Shown: positions 33,700-45,904 of the stretch, piece by piece
How the letters are laid out: each line of letters starts with the position of its first letter
Numbering within the stretch: position 1 is the stretch's first letter
Translations under genes and position numbers: made by a program
The notes under the pieces: generated by a model
What the model was told of the DNA's origin: nothing
The model's database searches: none
What the model saw: the letters and a program-made list of their open reading frames with translations, nothing else
NCBI GenBank assembly: GCA_032622095.1
Contig: CP136067.1
Span: forward strand, 97,268,707-97,332,706
Length of the DNA stretch: 64,000 bases
Direction of reading: 5' to 3'
Source: Siphonodentalium dalli
Taxonomy: Eukaryota; Mollusca; Scaphopoda; Gadilida; Siphonodentaliidae

Positions 33700-36485
33700 C
33701 AGCACTTGTCCTCCAATCCCATTGTATGTATACAAGTATATGTGTTATTTCCTATGTATTATTGTATTTAGACAAATAAATATGTTTAAACTAACCCTCA
33801 GTCAATCAATCACAACAATATGTGAGGTCATTATTGGAATATCAAGTATCTGGACTTAAACATTTATGTATTATTTTAGTTGTGGCTGGTCATGCATATT
33901 TTAAATTCAGATAAAAATATCAAACATATTTATTGCATTGATGGAAAATTAGCCAACATCGTCTGTGATGCCATTTCCACCAGGAATATAACCTACATAA
34001 ATGTTTATCCAGTGGCTGTATTAAAATAGATTTTATAGTAAGAGATTTATTATTTCAATTTTATACAACAGTAATCTAGAATACTTTGGCAAGATGTAAT
34101 CAAAAGTTATCAAAAAGTAATTGAAATACTCTACAAATTTCAAAAGTATTTGGTTACTACAGTCATAATATTTTGGCTCCTAAAATACTTGGTTACAAAT
34201 ACAACAATATAATGATTACGATTCTGCCATCCCTGATATGACGTGTTACCATCACGCAATTTGTTGCGGCTGAACCAACTCCCTCTAAACTGGAAATAGA
34301 TAGTAGATTATGGTAAGGAAAGTGAGAAGTATTTTCAAATTATACACATATGAACTTGTTGTGTTTATGTTATACATGTATGTTTAATTTCTTTTGTTGT
34401 TATTCCTCATTAAATATTATTTCAATAACAAACCTTCTGTCTCGCATATGTCCTTGTAATGCGTACATGCATGTATAATATGCCTGTATTCTAGAACTAC
34501 CAGGTCCGTGTGGATTATAATATTTATGTAAAACTTGGGAAGTGCCCAGAAATGTGTAAAAAATGAAGACTCTAAAAACGCTTGGCTCTACCTACCGCAG
34601 CTACAATTCGGGCTGCACCCGTCAGGGATGTTGGATGCCAAATTTATCGAAATTCACACACAGTGTCAAATCAGAACAATTGAGCATTGTGGGCAGCAAA
34701 CCAATGACTTAACACAGGGATTTCCAAATGAATACATGTGAATAAATGTTGGTGGTGCCTGTACTTGTGAGTGGAATTCCAGAGTTTTCTGAACAATAAC
34801 AGCCAATCCAATAGTATTATTGATGAACTGTCACGCAATTACGATATACGACCGTTGATGTCAAAGTTTGGACAATATGGTTAATTTTCTCGCGGGCTGC
34901 AAGACTTAATTTGTCCCAGATATCACAGCTCTTTCTGGAGCTGTACATACTGTCACATTATTTTGAGTGTACAGTCAACTATAAGGTATATTATGGGGTG
35001 ATTGAATGCTTTAAAACCACACAATACTTAATATATCAGATTTGAAAAATGGTATTATGGGGTGCAGCACACACAACCAAATCACCCCACAATGTATGAT
35101 AGTCTAGATGGTGTGATAGTTTAGAAGGTTCATCCCGCAATGTATCTGTATTACGTGTTGGTGTGCCTTGCTAAAAAAAATTTAATTCTAAATGTTGGCA
35201 AAAAACGATTAACACACGCTGTTATAGCATCTATCGGGATACTGAGAGTTACACCAATTTAAAATTAAAGTTATTGGCTTACATAATTTATTCTCCGTCG
35301 TTCGGTAAGGTACGGATACAACGACACAGAAACAAAACACTACCTGCCCCATGCCATGCGTGGTTGGATAATGGTTAAAATTTAAACAAAATGTATTATT
35401 CATATTGCAGTTAGTGTTGCTATCAGGACGTCACATGATGAATACTGATAGGCATTGCGTTATGACAGTCGACACGCTACCATCATGAGGTAGGTGGATG
35501 CTACCAGGTTGACCCTGGACAACATGACTATGCTACGGATGTTGGTTCTCTATGCAAGTTTGTCTTAGAACAGACCGTCGTGTGCCCTTAACATTATTTA
35601 CGAAACATGTATGTACGATTGGAAAATAAAGGAAAAGTGATTCCCTCCAGTCAGTAAAAAGTGGACAGGCATGTGTATTTTATTACGTTCAGATTGCACA
35701 AGACACATATACTGGTACGCTAGTCTCTTTTCTGGAAGCTTATGGTTCTTGTTAGTTAAACGACAACTCCACTATTATAGTCTACATTGTATACCGTTCC
35801 ACTGGAGTTGAACTGGCCCTTTTTATAATTATGATACAATTAGCATGCATAAGAACTACTCAAAGTAATTACGTGATCCCAACTTGGCATCGAGAAAATC
35901 CATTAAAATATAGTTAAATATTCACTTATGTCCTGCAAATGTCAGTCGATGGAGTCCAGAACAATAACTATAACCTATTTCACAGATATAAATCAAACGG
36001 TCAGCATGCTGACGGAAGAAAAACGCCGTTTACCGTTTACCGTTCCACGCGGCCACAGTGGTAAGATATGTGGTGGTCAGCTGTAACTTGGTTATGAACC
36101 CATAACCCAATTTTTTCATTCATCAAAGTCAGGAACATGAGCATTCTCAAATATAGAACATTATTTATGGGTAGTTTCCTTTCTACATTATTATTAAATT
36201 TCGCAAAACTAGAAGTCTCCTATCAAAATCCTTAGATATGATAGCACGGATATATGAACAACACTTTTTACAGAAGTTCTTTATACCTGGAAACAGTGAA
36301 ATTTTAAGTGTTTTTATGCTACAACAGTAAAGTAAATATCGTTATAATATCCAACGGATTGGTGGTTCTTAAACGACGTGTCACAATTATCGCTTGTACC
36401 AAATTTTACAATGAAATTCCTGATATATTTTGGGAAAATAAATTTTGAAATACCAGGAAACTTTGGAAAAACATGCATCTGGCCC
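33700..36485. other. long interval without recognised genes
   Basis: About 2.8 kb, AT-rich. Nothing exceeds 70 codons with any domain character, and I define no arrays. Confidence 0.45.
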
Positions 36486-36977
36486 TTAAACCTTTCATGA
36501 CGGGAGCTTCCGGAATTTATTCGAAACCCCTGTGACCATACATTCTCTTAAATACGCGAGTCGACCATAGGTCGCTTCGCATAAATTGGCCTAACAAATT
36601 TTATATTATTTTTTATAATTGTTAAAAAATGTAAGAAAAAATAACAATAATTAAACAAGTTGGTAAAGAATGTAAGAAATCATGATAAAAATGAAAAAAA
36701 TTGTGAAAGAATGTAAGAAAAAAATTATAAAAATTGATAAAGAAAGTAAGAAAAAAATTATGAACATGTGAAAGAATGTAAGAAAAAATTAAAAAAATTG
36801 ATAAATTTTATTAAAGAATGTAAGAAAAATTTATAAAAAATTATTTAAAAAATGTTGGGTCAATGCATTCTCTTTTATATTTTAGGCGATCTATGATCGA
36901 CTCGCACGTATAAGATAATGCATTGGCCTGGGGTCTTTAATGTTGCGCCAGCGCAGCTCCCTTCGTGAAAGGGTTAA
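36486..36977. mobile_element. piggyBac-like MITE with TTAA target site
   Basis: TTAA at 36486-36489 and 36974-36977 bounds inverted ends, TTAAACCTTTCATGACGGGA on the left and TCCCTTCGTGAAAGGGTTAA on the right. This fits piggyBac-type insertion at TTAA with CCCTTT-like termini. Inside lies a second inverted pair (about 36540-36590 and 36855-36925, GCGAGTCGA.CATAG) and an A-rich minisatellite. No transposase is present. Confidence 0.75.
36610..36852. repeat. A-rich minisatellite, about 38-bp unit
   Basis: The word GAATGTAAGAAAAA recurs every 35-45 bp with A/T-rich spacers. It fills the centre of the piggyBac-like MITE. Confidence 0.7.
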
Positions 36978-38160
36978 CTGATGGAACATGATATAAACGG
37001 CCGTATCCAGAGGAGAATTGCATGGCGTCATATACGTATGTACCTGCGCGGTACTACACAATTAATTTGAAATGCACGATCAATTTATCCAACATGAAAT
37101 AGAAATTACGATTACCGGTATATATGTGAACTACACCAGGTGATATAATCCAGGTACCACTGACTGACTAACAGTATTGATGTATACCATGAATAAAAGT
37201 GGACACCTGAACCATGTGCAACGGCTTGGCCAATTGATTTGAAAGTTGGTGTCTGCATAGCCATTGAGCATACGCACAGTGGATCAACGGACACGAACCA
37301 AAACCGGAAGTCGTAGATTTCGAGGTGGAAAAATATCAGTCGACAAATATTTGTTGACATTTTTTGACGGTTTTTTGGGGAAATAAACGCTTGGATAGCA
37401 TATCTGACCAACTGAAGGTGAGTGAAAATTTCTTCGCTAATGTTCGGACACCGACGGTCAATTTAAGTCAATTGTCATTGTTCGATCGCGGAAAAAATGT
37501 CATTTAATCATCGCCGCGAGACGATTTCTTCCCCAAAATATCCCAGAAAATCATACTTTTCACATTCATCGCAGACAGCTGTCGCAACAACCTATATACC
37601 AATCGAAAGGCCTGTTTTCCCCCACAAATGCATATTTTGAGTATTTTCGCGGACTGTCTAAATTTACAAATTTCATCTTTTGATGCAGGTACCACCTCGA
37701 AAATATGGAAATATTGTTAGAAAAAGAATATTACTATGCCCTCCATGACCAAGGCCGTAGCAACAGATTGTTTTGACGGTGGGAGGTGTAGATGTATTTT
37801 CCAATAGTTTGATATTTCAGCCAGTATATAGCGTGAAATTTGATACTTAAAAAAAATAAATTCGATTAATTTAAGAAAAAACAAATCGGGACCCATGGCT
37901 GTTCTTTAAGAGGCCAAATTCACATTTCATAATTAATTGCAGTTAAGCAATAGCACATAAGCATAATTATTTGCGATTAAGCGCAATTCATGGTTATATG
38001 CAACTATGTACCCCTGGTGAATAAATAGGTCTATCTATAACTAAACCTGAACTCATATTGACATATCACCTCCTTGTTTTCATTGCTTTGGATAGTTGGG
38101 ATTGTGAACTAGCCTAAATTCTTTATCAAAATGGGGGACTCGCGACAGTATAACCTTATG
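36978..38160. other. no gene recognised
   Basis: Two minus-strand frames of 60-99 codons (37112-37411, 37504-37695) have no domain and no conserved pattern. I treat them as chance. Confidence 0.4.
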
Positions 38161-38164
38161 TTGT

Positions 38165-40000
38165 AGTTGAGTCGAGTCGAGTCGAACATGCATACTGTCG
38201 GTTCGGATATAGTTTAGTCGTATCATAATCAGTAGTCCAAGTCTTCTTGTACTAAAACCAGCTAAGATATTGGGATGGCGATTTGCTGTTTTTAGTCCAA
38301 GCCCGCTTGTATACCATTTCTATCACACGAGTTACGCCCACGATCTGTGGCGGGAATTTGTGGTGTATTTTACTCGATTTACCTAGCAAATCAATACATG
38401 ATGCTATATACATCGGAAAGGCTTACATCTTATGGTCATAATGGTGTATAATAATCTAACTTTAATGTTAAATTACACATAGAATATTCCGGTTGATTGC
38501 CACAAACATCGATTTGTTTCTCTGTTTGTTTACGTTTTAACCGAAAGCCGAAGTGGTCCGAATAAGTTCGGCATAATCCGCTGTTTGTTCTGGGAATTCT
38601 ACTTTCCGTTTCTATATATAGCGCGGGTTTTCCGAAAAAAAATGGCGAAAACCGATCGCCAGAAAGTCCAGTTTTCTATGTGCTTTCAGAACAATTCCCG
38701 CACTAAAAACTTAATGACATAATGGAGGATCAGAACGGTAGTTTTGTTGACAATTTTCGCAAGCAACTTGTCAAAATTGGAGCAAATTAGAACTCTTGTG
38801 TCTGGCTTGGCATGCGTGTGATGTGCATTTTGACATCTGTGTTGATAAAATAATCGGAGAACCGAATCACACAGTTACGAAATATAGTTCTTCCGTTTTA
38901 GTGGGACTTTTCAAACTTAAGGTTAAAAATTTATACAAATTTGATTTGATTTTTTGTGTGCTTAACCAGAGCAGTATATTGCCCTGTTCGCTTAGTATAT
39001 ATCTTAATTTCGCGGAAGTCCACCAAATATGGGTGAAATGTAGCACCATATAAGGCATATTATATCTAATGCTCGTAACTTGTGTTTACACTGTTTTAAA
39101 CGTTGAGAGGGTTCTAATTCCCGTAATTTATTTAGTGTATTACATTTATATCTCCAATGTTTAATTAATCTATTTATTATTTTATTTATTGACATACATA
39201 ATTACGATTACAATGGAGAATTCATCGTAATTTGCGCTGTTGTCCAAAATCTACGGAATATTTTCAACGGAAAATGCCGAACACAGTTCGCGAGGTCAAC
39301 CGAGTTCGCATACTTTTAAAAAATTGTAAACATTGAGGTAAATGTCTCTTTTCGCATTAAATTACCGTTTTAAATTCACAACTGATGTGGGTTTCAGATA
39401 AAATAGCATGTCTTCTGCGGAAAATATCCGTTTATTATCGCAATTGTGATATTTTATTTCATATAATTGTGGTTTTATTTGAGCGGGTCACTAACGCTAA
39501 GCTCTGTCATAAGAGAGCATATAGGACGGGCTTGGACTAAAAACAGCAAATCGCCATCCCAATATCTTAGCTGGTTTTAGTACAAGAAGATTTGGACTAC
39601 ATAATCAGGTGCGTATTGAGACCCAATATGGCGAAAAAGCCCATCTAGATTCAAGCTACTTCATCTTACTTGCCATGCATTAAATTTTGTCATCAGAGAC
39701 AGTGTTTCTGTTTTTTTAACTGGGGTGTCTCGCCCAACCTCATTCAAACCGTTCATCAGGGGGACAAATCTATATATCCATGCATTTTTCGGGCTACACC
39801 CGAAGTCAATGTTCTCTTAGTCTGGTTTTTGGCTCAATTCTAGATCTGATGTATAACTCTGGCGAATCGCGTGGAAAGCATGACCGCCTATATGAAACAT
39901 TCTGTACTTCATGTATATACTATGGTGCATATCAAGCAAAATGGTCGGCATAACAGACGCCATCTTGTCTGGAGTCTAAGCGGCCACAACACGCCAGGAT
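38165..40000 (+). repeat. dispersed host repeat, copy 1 (carries the hAT-like insertion)
   Basis: 38165-38232 plus 39609-40000 match 42075-42160 plus 45910-45975 and 46670-46760. Shared blocks are CGAACATGCAT.CTGTCG, ATTNAGACCC, CTTCATCTTAC.TGC, CATGCATTAAATTTTGTC and CAGACGCCAT.TT..CTGGAGTCT. The identity of this longer family is unknown. Comparing the two copies defines the boundaries of the two transposons inserted in them. Confidence 0.6.
38233..39600. mobile_element. hAT-like non-autonomous element, 1.37 kb, 74-bp TIRs
   Basis: The terminal inverted repeats 38232-38305 and 39527-39600 match over 74 bases with one difference (TAGTCCAAGTCTTCTTGTAC... on the left). ATAATCAG occurs on both sides (38225-38232 and 39601-39608), an 8-bp target duplication as made by hAT transposases. 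The related sequence at 42115-42140 reads straight across the site without the element, an empty-site comparison that confirms the ends. No transposase frame is found inside. Near-identical TIRs imply recent activity driven from elsewhere. Confidence 0.85.
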
Positions 40001-40124
40001 TATTACACTTCAGAATGGGGTTTCTGCGGTGGTCCAAACGTGATACCAAATCGAAGGCATCAAACATTTCGTATGCGATAGTGCAATTGAAACTCTCTGG
40101 GCTCTCTGTCTATTACTCGTCGAT

Positions 40125-41350
40125 ATATTTGGAGGTTCATGTGAGCCATTCCCGTTTAATGTGTGTAGATAGTGTGTAACGGAGGGCGTATACACGCTCT
40201 AAACATATCACGGACATTTCTCATTATTTTCAGCATCGAAGAGTCACAAATGTCGATAACTGGCGTCGTAAATATATCATTAAAATGTAATCATTAGCTT
40301 TCAACATCGAAAACGAAAACTATAGTGGAGTAAAGTCAGGTAAGACACCTTTAACGGTGCTCCTGGAATCATTATCTCAATAGGGGTCCGCACTAATACC
40401 ATGGAATCGATGTTCAACTTCACCGGATATTGGTCATTTAATTGTATACGGACTTCATCTGTTTCAGATAGTCATACCAAGTTCTGTTCCGATTTTCTTC
40501 AGACTATATGAAACAATAAAGAGTGTGTATGTTATATATCAAAGATTGAAAAGAACTTCAAATTTGCGACCACTTTTTGCAAGACATTTCAGATTATACT
40601 AAGATTGTCGGCATTTTGTGTATTTAATCACCAATATTAAAAATCGATTAAAGTGACTGGATATGGGCGTAAAGTCTGATTTCGAGACTTCGACGTAAAA
40701 CCAGCATTATCATAACATATTACACTAGCTGGTTCACGTCGAAGGAAACTAGGACAGACGGACTCACAGAAAGACCCACTCAAGTCACCGATTAGTTTGA
40801 GCCGATTTTACTTCAGAGCAGAATAGAAGAATAAAGAGCGTTCTCCCAAATTAATAACAATTAATGTCATAACAATATAATAATTTTGCGGCTGTGTGAT
40901 TGGGGGATCTATTCCTGATTTGGCAAATAAAGAGCGTTTATTTTATATGTCAACGATTGGAAGCAGCTGGCAAAATGATATTACTTTGGAAAGATTTTTC
41001 AGGGTATACAAATGTTTTTTTTTTCGATCAGCAATTCGTGTATTTAGCGACCCATCTTTACCTTCTTCCAAATATTTGGAAGTATGAACGAGCCATGGCC
41101 ATGTAATGTGCATCGGCATCTAAACACCCTGAGAACATTTCTCAAATTTTCAGCATCGAAAAGTCACAATGTTCGGTATATGGCGGCGTAAATTCTCATT
41201 AAAATGTTCTCATTAGTTTTCAGGATTGAACACGAAAACTATAGTTGAGCAAAGTCAGACTGGAGATCATTACTGATGCTCCGGGAGCCATTATCTCAAT
41301 AGGGGTTCGCACTAATAGTTTGGAAATCGATGTATAGATGTTGGTCAAGT
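40125..41350. repeat. diverged duplication: 40125-40440 and 41080-41350
   Basis: Both halves carry CAGCATCGAANAGTCACAA, CATTAAAATGT..TCATTAG, CGAAAACTATAGT and GCTCC.GGA.NCATTATCTCAATAGGGG in order, about 930 bp apart. No open frame is shared. It is probably an old tandem duplication within the host repeat family. Confidence 0.65.
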
Positions 41351-41659
41351 CATAGATAAGTTGGGTACTGATTGTTCTCAGAGCAAAGTATAATAAGGAG
41401 CGTTCTAGTTAGTCTAGTCCTGATATGGTAATACAACGAGCGTCAGATATGTAGAGGATAAACATGTTTTTCTGGTGTGATTTGGGACGATTATCTGTGG
41501 AGTTTTGAGATGGAAAATACAGTTTTAAATACCGGCGCAGCGTGTAGCCGGTAAAACGGATATTTTGCATCGGAAAACCTACCGAAAAACGTCCCAAATC
41601 AAACAGACAGCATGTGTATCCCCATTCTAAATCACACACATAGAAAAATCATGCTATAG

Positions 41660-42241
41660 ACATACAAATCTACCCACGAATTGCTGCAGTGGACGGTATA
41701 TAATTGATTTTGTCAAAGAAGCATAGGATTGAACATATTTAAAAAAAAGCACATGTCATTCTCAATATGGTGGGACCACTTTCGATCCAGATAGATGTCA
41801 AGGGGCGGACCAAGATGTCAGTAACACCGGATCTTCTGTGCAGTAAATATCCATAGTACTTATAAAGTTCTGGTGAGTTTTCGCGTGTTTCGTATGTATC
41901 TGAGACTGATGAGTTGGACTAATTATCTCATCTGAATATGAGTCCGTACCATTTTCGAATCATGTATACACATATATTATGGGTGGATTCATTAAATTAA
42001 TTGAACAGTCATCTCAGCAGTCAAATTTCCTCATTCAAAAAGGCGAATGAAAATGACGTATACATAAGTCCATGTTCACACGAACATGCATGCTGTCGTT
42101 TCGGATAACAGTTTAGTCGTATCCGAATCGGGTTTGTATTAAGACCCCACATAGCGAAACAATACCATACGACTATGGTAATATAAGACGGTCATGTTGT
42201 GGACACAGTTAATACCATGTATTAAGGAGGTTATCCTGCCA
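41660..42241 (+). repeat. dispersed host repeat, copy 2, left part
   Basis: 41770-42110 resembles 50580-50935: GGGACCACTNTCG.TCCAGA, CTGTGCAGTAAATATNC, GAGTTTTCG.GTGTTT, TGTATCTGAGACTGAT, AATTAATTGAACA.TCATCTCAGCA. From 42075 it matches copy 1 and represents the empty site of the hAT-like element. It is cut at 42241 by the Helitron-like element and resumes at 45905. Confidence 0.6.
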
Positions 42242-42419
42242 TCTATATCTATATTTGCGAATGTCTGTCTGTCTGTGTTCTATAGAAATTCACAGGGGAC
42301 CACCTAGATGACAAAAATGGGTCTAATAGGGGTAACTTTTTACGAGAAAGATAACGGCGAGGGTTAGAATTTGATAAAGTGACGCCGCTGTTGTCAGGGG
42401 CAGAAAAGGGGGAGGGGCA

Positions 42420-43780
42420 GAACAAAAATTGTCGCCGATTGCCACCAATCTTAAATATAATCATCCCCATAACATGAGGAATCTAATGGAGTGGTTTAAA
42501 TATGTTAAAAGTCGCGCCGTTCGCGCCAGGGATGCCCGGAAGGGGAGAGGGGTACCAAAATGGATCAAAATAATTTTAGCGCCGAATTCCATCAAATTTA
42601 TGCACATTCTTCTGAGATCTTCTCCATCATACAAGGAATCTTATTGCTTGATTTAAAGACGCCAAATTGGTGTCGTTGGGATTAGAGATTTGGGGGCGGT
42701 AGGTGGGTACTAAATCTGATAAGTATTGGTTTAGTCGCCGATTGCCACGAAACTTATTCATCCCATGATATGAGGTGTCTAATGGCGTGGCTTAAAGCTG
42801 TCAAACGTGGCGTCATTCGAGTCAGGGGTGCCCTGAAACAGAGAGGGCACCACAATTGATACACATTATCTTTAGCGCCAATTGCCACCAAATTGATACA
42901 CATTCTTATCCATGATATGAGGTATCTAATCGCGTGACGTCATATTGGTGCTGCTTTGGTGAGAGATGGGGTGGGATGGGGTGAGCACTAAATTTGATAA
43001 AAAATTGTTTAGTCGCGGATTAGCACCAAACAAACAAATAATAATATCCATGATATAAAGAGTCCAACCAAAAACTTATAAAAAATATGTTTAGTGCCAA
43101 TTACCATCAAACACATACACGTTCTTCTCAAATGATACAATGAATCAAATATTTGCGAACATCTAGCTTTCTGTGTTCTATATATAACTTTAAGGGTACA
43201 CTCGAGATGGCACCAAGGGGGTCTGACAAGGGTAACTTTTTACGAGTAATATAATGGTCAGGGTTAAACTTTTCTAAAGTTAAGTTGTTGATACGAGGGA
43301 TATAAACGTGTGATTTAAGACGCGAAATTGGTGCCGTTTGTGTGAGAGATGGGGGGGGGTAATAAATATGATAAGAATTTGTTTAGTTGCCGAATACCAC
43401 CAAACTTATATATAATCATCTCAATTATATAATGCATGCATGAGTCTAATATACCTGGTTTATATATGATAAAAGTGGCGCGATTCAAGTCATACATGTC
43501 GATACAAATATATTAATAGCACTGATTCCGCCAAATTCATTCACGTTCGTATCTAATGATATGATTAATTAAATCACATTTGGGGCCATTTGGTTCATGG
43601 ATGGCGAGAGGAGATTCACTAGCATTTATAAGAGTGTTCAATTCGCCGATATCCAACAAAGTTATATATAGTCATCTCCAAGGCCATCTCCATGTTGTTA
43701 TGAGGAGTTGTTGGCATTCTAATTTCACAATCTGGACAAATGGTGACCGTATTAAGTTACTTGAACAATTATTTTGAGTG
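42420..43780 (+). repeat. satellite array in the Helitron body, about 280-375 bp units
   Basis: GTCGCCGATTGCCACCAA-like boxes recur at 42431, 42733, 43012 and 43387. Alternating with them is GCGCCGAATTCCATCAAATT-like sequence (42579, 42874, 43090, 43520). Each larger unit is therefore a pair of related half-units. G-rich GAGAGATGGGG blocks separate them. A copy of the element's 5' subterminal region is embedded at 43150-43290. Confidence 0.75.
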
Positions 43781-44299
43781 TGTTTTATTGAAGGGCATAG
43801 CGCCATGTTGTCATTTCCCTTGCACAAGATATAATCGAACCTTCATGGTATGTGCAAGTAGGGTCTTGGTCGATGCATGCCAATAGGTTAGTGTGAAATG
43901 TTCTGAACGCCCGCTGTTTTCTCCAGATCGAGAACCGAGGTTATTCGGGTTACACCATTAATGTTTTAAAACGCCGGGAGTGCTAGCGTAGCATCCAGCT
44001 GATTCGAACTTAGGAGGTTTTTTGTCTCTTCTGTAAATTGAAGATATATTTTGGTCGGACAATAGACAATTTTTCTTACCAATATAGTATGCTCGTTGTA
44101 CGCAACAATGGGGTTGACCCAGAAAAATTGTTAAAGAAGCGATCTTGGTGTCATTCAATGCGGGATAATCTGTTGTACAATATATCCAAAATCCGATTTG
44201 GGGACAATCAGGATCCAAGATGGCGTCCAACATGGCCGCACTTAGTCAAAAGAGACTCTGGTTGAGAAATTATTCGATTATAATGAGAACAAATATTGC

Positions 44300-44925
44300 C
44301 ATATGTATACAAATAACTTTAAGGGTACAATCGAGATGGCACCAATGCGGTCTGACAGTGGTAACTTTTTACGAGTAAGATAATGGTCAGGGTTAAACTT
44401 TTCTAAAGTGACGTTATTGATACGAGGAATATAAACGTGTGATTTAAAGACGCGAAATTGGTGCCGTTTGGGTGAGAGATGGGGAGGGGGTAATAACTAT
44501 GATAAGAATTTGCTTAGTTGCCGAATACCACCAAACTTATATATAATCATCTCCATTATACAATGCATGCATGAGTCTAATAGACGTGGTTTATATATGG
44601 CACAAGTGGCGCAGTTCAAGTCACGCATGAGGGGAGTTGCAACAAAGTCGATACAAATATATTAATAGCACTGATTCCGCCAAATCCATGCACGTTCGTC
44701 TCTAGTGACATGATTAATTATATCACATTTGGGGCCGTTTGGGTATTGGATGGGGAGAGGAGATTCACTAGCATATATAAGAATGTTCAATTCGCCGATA
44801 TCCAACAAAGTTATATATAGTCATCTCCCAGGCCATCTCCACGTCGTTATAAGGAGTGGTTGGCATTCCAATTTCACAATCTCGACAAATGGTGACCGAA
44901 TTAAGTCACTTGAACAATTATATCT
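44300..44925 (+). repeat. duplicate of 43180-43785 within the Helitron body
   Basis: Aligns base for base with 43180-43785 at roughly 90% by eye: AACTTTAAGGGTACANTCGA, ATAAACGTGTGATTTAA, GAATACCACCAAACTTATAT, GATATCCAACAAAGTTATAT. It is separated by about 520 bp of unrelated sequence. Confidence 0.8.
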
Positions 44926-45904
44926 TCTCAACTGTCATATTTATATGGGGATGGAACTCAGGGCATTCCTATAATCATCTAGCAATACATATACATAGAA
45001 GAAAGCATTAACAGTATATTTATATCAATCTATTTAAGAGCTACATATATTCATTCAAACTGAGGGACCTTGAATCGTCAGAGGATTGCATATTAGAATG
45101 GCTCATGTATATGTTATAACACGATTGAGTCTGTCTCATTCAATATAGTTTCCACAAAAACAGTTACAATTGATAAGAGCTATGGAAATGTAGTGCAGAC
45201 CTGTTCAAAAAGAGTGGTCGCAGTGTGCAGTCAGATATGGTTTGGTTACTTCTGAGATAAAGGAAAACGCAGTCCGTAGCACATGACTTTTCAGGATCCT
45301 CTGACAAGGGTATATCTGCCAGATACAGAGGATTTCTTTCATATTTTAGAACAGACGCATCGCCTAACATAAACAATTCAAACTATCGCTGTGTCGGACA
45401 CATGTAGCTGCTACATACATGCATAACATCATTTCTTTTAAACTGAAAATGATTAGCCAGTATATATAACAGATCTAGAGGAGCACCTGGACATCTCTTT
45501 AAGACATCTGTATCTTCATGAAGATGTGATAAACTAGATTGATTGATTGATTGATACATCTCTATGTAAAACACAATTGTCGTCTTTTATTGTTTCGAAC
45601 TAATGTGTTTATGATGTTTCATGTTTCATGCTATAACGTCTGAAGTATACGCAGTTGTAAATAAATAAATAATTCTTTATTGTGGGAGGGAATAAACGCG
45701 ATAACCAAAATGATAATCGCTCCGATCTGACAAGGTGAGCCACTATATTCCAAGTGTAAGAATCATGTTTTGTGATGCCATTTTGATATACAATTTATGA
45801 GAATACGTGTAACACGTTGAGAGCACGAGTATTCTCTATTCCCACCAAATATCCAGATGGTTTCACATCACTTTAACCTGGGCAACGCCGGGTAACCCTG
45901 CTAG

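Larger units (their letters stand above)
42242..45904 (+). mobile_element. Helitron-like non-autonomous element with satellite body
   Basis: The 5' end TCTATATCTATATTTGCGAA, followed by repeated GTCTGTCTGT, starts after A (42241). The 3' end GGGCAACGCCGGGTAACCC, a short hairpin-forming sequence, leads to CTAG (45901-45904) before T. TC start, hairpin plus CTAG end, and A/T insertion without target duplication are Helitron features. The body is mostly tandem satellite. No Rep/helicase coding sequence is seen, so it depends on another element. The flanks on both sides belong to one dispersed repeat also found at 38165-40000, which supports the boundaries. Confidence 0.75.

Noticed and set aside
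36540-36925. Inner inverted pair of the piggyBac-like MITE as a fifth triloop palindrome
   Set aside because: Although GTCGCTTCGCATA occurs in the left arm, the arms are about 300 bp apart and the centre is the A-rich array, so there is no triloop turn.
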